A stretch of DNA of 64,000 bases from the NCBI RefSeq assembly GCF_947507565.1, contig NC_089192.1:1174690-1238689 (forward strand), written 5' to 3'. Positions within the stretch are counted from its first letter, which is position 1. The number at the start of each line of letters is the position of its first letter. This stretch comes from Oscarella lobularis (Eukaryota > Porifera > Homoscleromorpha > Homosclerophorida > Oscarellidae). Under the pieces are notes generated by a model. That model made no database searches. It was given only the letters and a program-made list of their open reading frames with translations, and had not been told where the DNA came from. Both the position numbers and the translations under genes were made by a program. Shown piece by piece: positions 58,401 to 64,000 of the stretch.

Positions 58401-61400
58401 TCGTCTGTCCGGCTACGTTTTGAGGGAAAATGCTCTCGCTGGAACGCTGATAGGAACACTGTCGGCTTCTAACGAAGACGCGGGCGAAACGCTGACGTAC
58501 GAGCTGACCAATGACGCCGGCGGTCGATTTGAGATCAAAACCAATCAAGTCGTTCGAGCCAAAGCCGGGTCCATTAACTATGAAGCGACGACGAGCTATG
58601 CGATCGAGGCTCGCGTCAAGGACAACGGGAAGCCGTCGATGAGCACGTCGAAGACGTTCACGATCGAGATTTTGAATGTAAACGAGCCACCCTTCAGCAT
58701 GACGTTTACGTCGACAGGCGGCCAGCAGTCGTTCGCTAATAACGCGCCGAAGATAGACGAGAACTCGGCCAAAGGAACGACTGTGGGAACGTTGATTGCC
58801 TACGATCCGGACGCGCTTCAGAAACTTATAATGGGACTCGACGACTCGGCGGGAAACCGATTTTCGTTGAAAACGAGCGCGTTGTCGTGCACGTCCGTCA
58901 ATGTCAATGTAAGAATCGATAATTAATCGACATAATTAATCAATTAAGTAATTAAATTATAATTAATTAAATTATTTAATTAATTCCTTCGTTTAGAATT
59001 TAAAGACGAAATGCACCGTTCCGGTGCTCGTCGACGGGACGCTCGATTACGAAGCAAATTCTCAGCTTACGATTGTGGTTCGAGCGACCGATAACGGAAA
59101 TTTATTCAACACATTTAAATTCACCGTGACAATCGTCAACGTCAACGATCGGCCGAGCGACGTCGTCCTGTCGAGCGCGAGCGTCGACGAGAACGATAAC
59201 GACGCGAACGTCGGCTCGTTCACGACGATCGACGACGATTCGGGCGACTCGTTCACGTACGCGTTGACGGACACGGCGGGCGGTCGTTTCTATCTCGACG
59301 GCGTGACGCTCAAGACGACGGCGAAGGCGAACTTGAACTACGAAGTTCAAGCAAAATACACGATCGCCGTACGATCGACCGACTCGGGATCCCTGTCGCG
59401 TGATAAACAGTTCGTTGTTACGGTAACGGACGTGAACGAGAAGCCCGGTGCCGTCGCTCTTTCGCCGAACAGCGTCGTGGAGAACAGCGCTAAGGGCACC
59501 GTTGTCGGCACGCTTTCCGCTAACGATCCGGACAATTTGAAATCGTCTCGTCAGACGCTGTCTTACTCCCTCATTGACAGTGCCGGTGGTCGGTTTGAGG
59601 TCGTCAACGGTCAAGTCAAGGTGGCCTTGCCGAATGCGCGTTGTCTCTCTCTCGGCGGTGCCGAGTGCAAGATCAACTACGAGGTGGCGCGATCGCATCA
59701 GATCACCGTGCGTGTGACCGACAACGGTAGCCCGCCCATGCATCGCGATACGAGTCTGACTGTGGTCGTGGGCAACGCGAACGATCAGCCTCGCGATCTC
59801 ACTCTGGACAATATCAAGGTGACGGAAAATGATCCAGCCGGCACGCTCGTCGGGACGTTGAGTGCGACGGACGAAGACGCCGGTCAGAGTTTGACGTATG
59901 AACTGTCAGATGACGACGGAGGACGATTCAAGTTGGATGGAAGACGGCTGTTGAAAGCGAAACCGAGCGACTACGAGACAAGCAAGTCGCACAGCGTAAC
60001 GGTGAAAGTGACGGATAACGGATCGCCAGCCAAATCGGTAAGCAATTGTTTTTTTATTAGTATTCTCGTCCTAAGGTTTGCTTTTTTGTTAGATGACGAA
60101 AAAATTCACTATTGAGGTTTTGAACGTGATAGAACCGCCTGTCTCTATACACTTCAAAGACACGGGAGGCCAGTTGACTTTCAAAGACGATTCGCCGAAA
60201 GTGAACGAGAATAGCGCGTTGAATACGATCGTTGGAATCGTGGAAGCGCGCGATCAAGAAGCAGGAGCGCTGAAATTTTCACTCGACGACAGCGCTGGAG
60301 GTCTATTCAAACTGGCCACACCAGCTACGTGTACAACTTCAGTGAGATAGAATGCATACGCAAAAGATAGCTCTAATAATAATGTGTTTAGGGAAGCACG
60401 GTTTGTTCGACAAAAGTTCTCGTCGCCGGGACTCTTAATTACGAAAGTAGAGGAAGTCAACAAATAGTTGTCCGTGCTACGGACAATACCGGACTTTTTG
60501 TCGTCGCTAAGTTTACAATTAGCGTCGTCGACGTGAACGACAAGCCAAAGGCGAGACATTACTCTCAAATCGTCACAGATTTTAATTAATTAATTAATTA
60601 ATTAATTACCTATTATAGGGTATATCTCTCTCATCGAATCAAGTTGCCGAGAACACGAAGGATGCTCTTGTCGGCGATTTTGTCACAATCGACGACGATT
60701 CGTCGCAAACGCACTCGTACGCTCTCATTAGCAACCCTGGAGGTCAGTTTGTCATCGTCGGAAACACCCTTCGCGTCTCCAAGTCGGCCACGTTGGACTA
60801 CGAGACGGCAACGCAGTACACGATCGTCGTTCGATCGACCGATAACGGGTCGCCGACTAAAAGCATTGACAAGAGTTTCGACATTCAGATTTTGAACGTC
60901 AACGAGGCGCCGACCGCCATAGCGTTATCGGGGGATTCCGTGGCTGAGAACAGTAACAGGGGCACGGCAATCGGCTCCTTCACGACTACCGATCAGGATA
61001 AGGGGCAATCGCACGTATTGTCTTTGCTCGACGATGCGGGGGGTCGTTTTCTTATCAAAGGGGTTCAACTTCAAGTCGCCAAGTCAAACTCCAAGTGCCT
61101 TTCGAACGGCGGGAAAGACTGCTGGCTCAATTCCGAGGAGAAGAGCTCGTACACGATCAAGGTTCGCAGCTCGGACAACGGTTCGCCTAAGAAGTACTTG
61201 GACAAAACATTCACTATTCGAATACTGAATGTTAACGATCAGCCGAGAGATCTTCAACTGTCGGGCTTTACTCTCAAAGAAAAGTCTCCGGCTAGCACGG
61301 TCATAGGAACGCTGTCCGCTTCGGACGAAGACGTCGGCCAAAGGCTGACGTTTCAATTAACGAAGAATGCTGGCGGTCGTTTCGTCATCATTAGCAATAA

Positions 61401-64000
61401 CCAGGTGGCGAGAGGAAAGTCGGGCTCTATTGACTACGAAGCGGCGACCAGCTATGATATTGAAGTTCAGGTGAAAGATGACGGGAATCCGTCGATGAGC
61501 GCATCCAAAAAATTCACAATTCAAATTTTGAATGTGAACGAGCAGCCCGTGAGCGTAACGTTTACGTCGACGGGAGGCCAACAGAAGTTTTTGAACGATG
61601 CTCCGGCTGTTTCCGAAAATTCCGTCAAGGGAACGAGAGTCGGAACGTTGGTTGCGTACGATGCTGATGCGAAAGAGACGCTCGCCTTCAGTTTGGATGA
61701 TTCGGCCGGAGGACTGTTTGCATTGCAAACAAGCGCTTTGTCGTGCGAATCAGTTAATGTCAATGTAAGAAAGCAAAACACCTAACGTATATAGAGTTCA
61801 ATTAACCCCTTGATTATCTGATTCCCAAGTTTAGTACTAAGTGACTTAAAACTGAGTTAATAGGCCAAATGAATAGCTTTGAAGTGACGAGGCATTTTTC
61901 TTTCATAGAATTTGAAAACGAAGTGCACAATACCCATCATTGTGGGCGGAGGACTGCTCGATTACGAGAGCAGCGTTCAGCACGCGATCATCGTTCGCGT
62001 GACCGACGATCAGAATCTCGTCATAACGAAAAAATTCACGATAAAAATTCTCGACGTCAATGATCAACCTAGCGACGTCCTCTTGTCCGGCACGACCGTG
62101 AAGGAAAATCTGAACGACGCGACAGTAGGCAGTTTCACGACAGTCGACGACGATCCAGCGGATACGTTCAAGTACACTCTAACGCAAACAGCAGGCGGTC
62201 GTTTTTACCTCGACGGCACCACGCTCAAGACAACGGCAAAGGCGAACCTCAATTACGAACTTCAAACAAAATACACGATTGTCGTACGATCAACCGATTC
62301 GGGATCTCTTTCATTCGACAAACAATTCGTTATCACGGTCGAGGACGTGAACGAAGAGCCCAGCGACGCGACGATATCTCGAAACAGCGTCGTGGAGAAC
62401 AGCGCTAAAGGCACGGTTGTTGGCACACTTTCCGCTAACGATCCGGACAACTTGAAATCATCTCGTCAAACGCTGACTTATTCGATCGTCGACAGTGCCG
62501 GCGGTCGGTTTGAGGTCGTCAACGGCGAAGTCAAGGTGGCCATCTCCAATGCGCGCTGTCTCGCTCTCGGCGGAGCCGAGTGCAAGATCAACTACGAAGC
62601 GGCGCGATCGCATCAGATCACCGTGCGTGCGACCGACAACGGTAGTCCGCCTAGGCATCACGATACGCGTCTGACTGTGGTCGTGGGAAACGCGAACGAT
62701 CAGCCTCGCTATCTCACTCTGGACAATTTCAAGGTGAAGGAGAACGAGCTCGCCGGCACGCTCGTTGGGACGTTGAGTGCAACGGACGAAGACGTCGGTC
62801 AGAGTTTGACGTATCAACTGACGGATGACGACGGAGGGCGATTCAAGTTGGATGGAAGACGCCTGCTGAAAGCGAAACCGAGCGACTACGAAACGAGCAA
62901 GTCGCACAGCGTAACGGTGAAAGTGACGGACAACGGATCGCCAGCGAAATCAGTAAGCAACCCCGTTGTATTAAGGTCCAGTCTCTAAGGTTTGCTTTTT
63001 TGTTAGATGACGAAAGTATTTACAATCGAGGTGCTGAATGTAAAAGAGCCGCCTGTGTCCATACATTTCAAAGACACGGGAGGCCAGTTGACTTTCAAGG
63101 ACGATTCGCCGAAAGTGAACGAGAATAGCGCGTCAAAGACGGTCGTCGGAATCGTAGAAGCGCGCGACCAAGATCCAGGAGCGCTGAAATTTTCTCTCGA
63201 CGACAGCGCTGGAAATCTATTTGAACTTACTACACCAGCCACGTGCACGACATCGGTGAGAAAACGTGTGCACACATCCATGGAGTTCATTCTATAGATG
63301 TGTTTAGGGGATTACTGTTTGCTCAACGAAAGTTCTCGTTGCCGGTAATCTTGATTACGAAAGTAAAGGAAGCCATCGTATAATTGTCCGCGCCACGGAC
63401 AATACCGGACTTTTTGTCGCCGTTCGCTTTACCATTAGCGTCGTCGACGTGAACGACGTACCCGAGGCAAGAGAACACCAATAGTCGTCGATTTAGATGT
63501 ATTAATTATTGAACCTATTTTACAGGACATCATTCTTTCGACGATGCGAATTGCCGAGAATACGAGAGATGCTCTTGTCGGCGATTTTCTTACAATCGAC
63601 GACGATTCGTCGCAAAGTCACACGTACGTTCTCGTCAACGGCGGCGCCGGTGGTCGATTCGTCATCGTCGGAAACACCCTTCGCGTCTCCAAGTCGGCTA
63701 CTTTAGACTACGAGACGGCAACGCAGTACACGATCGTCGTTCGATCGACCGACAACGGGACGCCGACTAGAAGCATTCAGAAGAGTTTCGTTATTCAGAT
63801 TTTGAACGTTAATGAGCCGCCAACAGCTATGGCATTATCGGGAGACTCCGTTGACGAGAACAGTGACAAGGGTACGCCAATTGGCTCCTTTACGACTAGC
63901 GATCCAGACAAGGGGCAATCGCACGTATTTTCTTTACTCGATGATGCTGGAGGTCGTTTTCTCATCAAAGGAACTCAACTTCAAGTCGCCAAGTCCAATG
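55430..64000 (+). CDS. Giant TSP1-EGF-CCP-cadherin protein, 3' end beyond window
   Basis: Seventeen exons are visible: 55430-55707, 55871-56366, 56418-56647, 56751-57021, 57080-57199, 57252-57605, 57657-57850, 57915-58017, 58072-58908, 58997-60037, 60093-60341, 60392-60550, 60619-61764, 61909-62952, 63007-63255, 63308-63466 and 63526 onward (~2470 residues, open). A leader and an RRRRPPPP linker precede eight TSP1 repeats (exons 1-5, e.g. WSDWGKC, WGDWSLCSTTCGPGS). Exon 6 is EGF-like (CGSKNGGCAHQC) plus a CCP-like module. Cadherin repeats start in exon 7 with VxEN, LDYE, RSTDNGSP and DVNDQP/DVNEKP calcium motifs. Exons 7-12 form an eight-repeat unit, exons 13-16 repeat it, and exon 17 starts a third. 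Introns after exons 12 and 16 are GC-AG. It is probably a cell-surface or matrix adhesion protein; any membrane anchor lies outside the window. Confidence 0.9.
60582..60608. repeat. TTAA/ATTA simple repeat in a cadherin intron
   Basis: The intron between exons 12 and 13 of the cadherin gene contains about six TTAA(T) units. A similar ATTAATTAA-rich stretch fills the intron at 58909-58996. Confidence 0.7.

Overview
The window reads as nuclear DNA of an early-branching animal with a compact genome, most plausibly a sponge (a homoscleromorph such as Oscarella or Corticium would fit, but this is inference). Genes are rich in introns of about 45-60 bp with clean GT/GC...AG borders. The products are typical of animals: sushi/CCP, F-type-lectin/discoidin-like, collagen-fibrinogen, thrombospondin type 1, cadherin, NPC1 and a transmembrane receptor kinase. 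No bacterial operon structure is seen.

Region 1 (1-22144, resuming at 28568-32132 and 34930-39207) is a one-direction array of secreted lectin-like genes, here called L1-L16. Each has four exons: signal peptide plus galactose-binding-like domain 1; domain 2 plus CCP1; CCP2; CCP3. Every intron is phase 1. The genes fall into three classes, alpha (L1, L4, L7, L10, L12, L15), beta (L2, L5, L8, L11, L13, L16) and gamma (a relic at ~2990, L3, L6, L9, L14), repeated in the fixed order alpha-beta-gamma with a period of about 5.6 kb. L11, L13 and L16 are beta/gamma chimeras. L3, L4, L5 and L9 carry frameshifts or stops, and L14 lacks its 5' half. Most alpha and beta genes share an upstream TCACGTGAYGTCGCGTG element, usually about 160-170 bp before the ATG. 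A minus-strand collagen-fibrinogen (ficolin-like) gene (3546-4892) sits between two copies of the gamma 5' region.

Region 2 holds two nearly identical 21-exon NPC1 genes (22592-28239 and 39380-45086). Each follows an alpha and a beta/gamma lectin gene, so a block of about 10 kb (~17.9-28.3 kb and ~34.9-45.1 kb) was duplicated. The left end of the second copy breaks into the last exon of a KLHDC-like kelch gene (33648-34967). Between L13 and this gene lie about 1.5 kb with unrecognised open frames and hairpins.

Region 3 (46381-51815) has a predicted receptor kinase (kelch ectodomain, ephrin-receptor-like cysteine-rich repeat, EGF-like, one membrane segment, kinase with HMD in place of HRD). 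Converging on it from the minus strand is a small kelch-repeat gene.

Region 4 (51816-64000) is a tandem duplication. The first copy is a truncated, frameshifted thrombospondin-repeat pseudogene (52927-53942). The second is a very large gene (55430 to beyond the window): signal peptide, Arg/Pro linker, eight TSP1 repeats, EGF-like, CCP-like, then cadherin repeats arranged as a higher-order unit of eight. Two full units and the start of a third are visible.

GC-AG introns are unusually frequent across unrelated genes. The lectin array, ficolin-like gene, TSP1-cadherin and receptor kinase all look like extracellular recognition or adhesion proteins; NPC1 appears to be a passenger of the duplication rather than a functional partner (inference).
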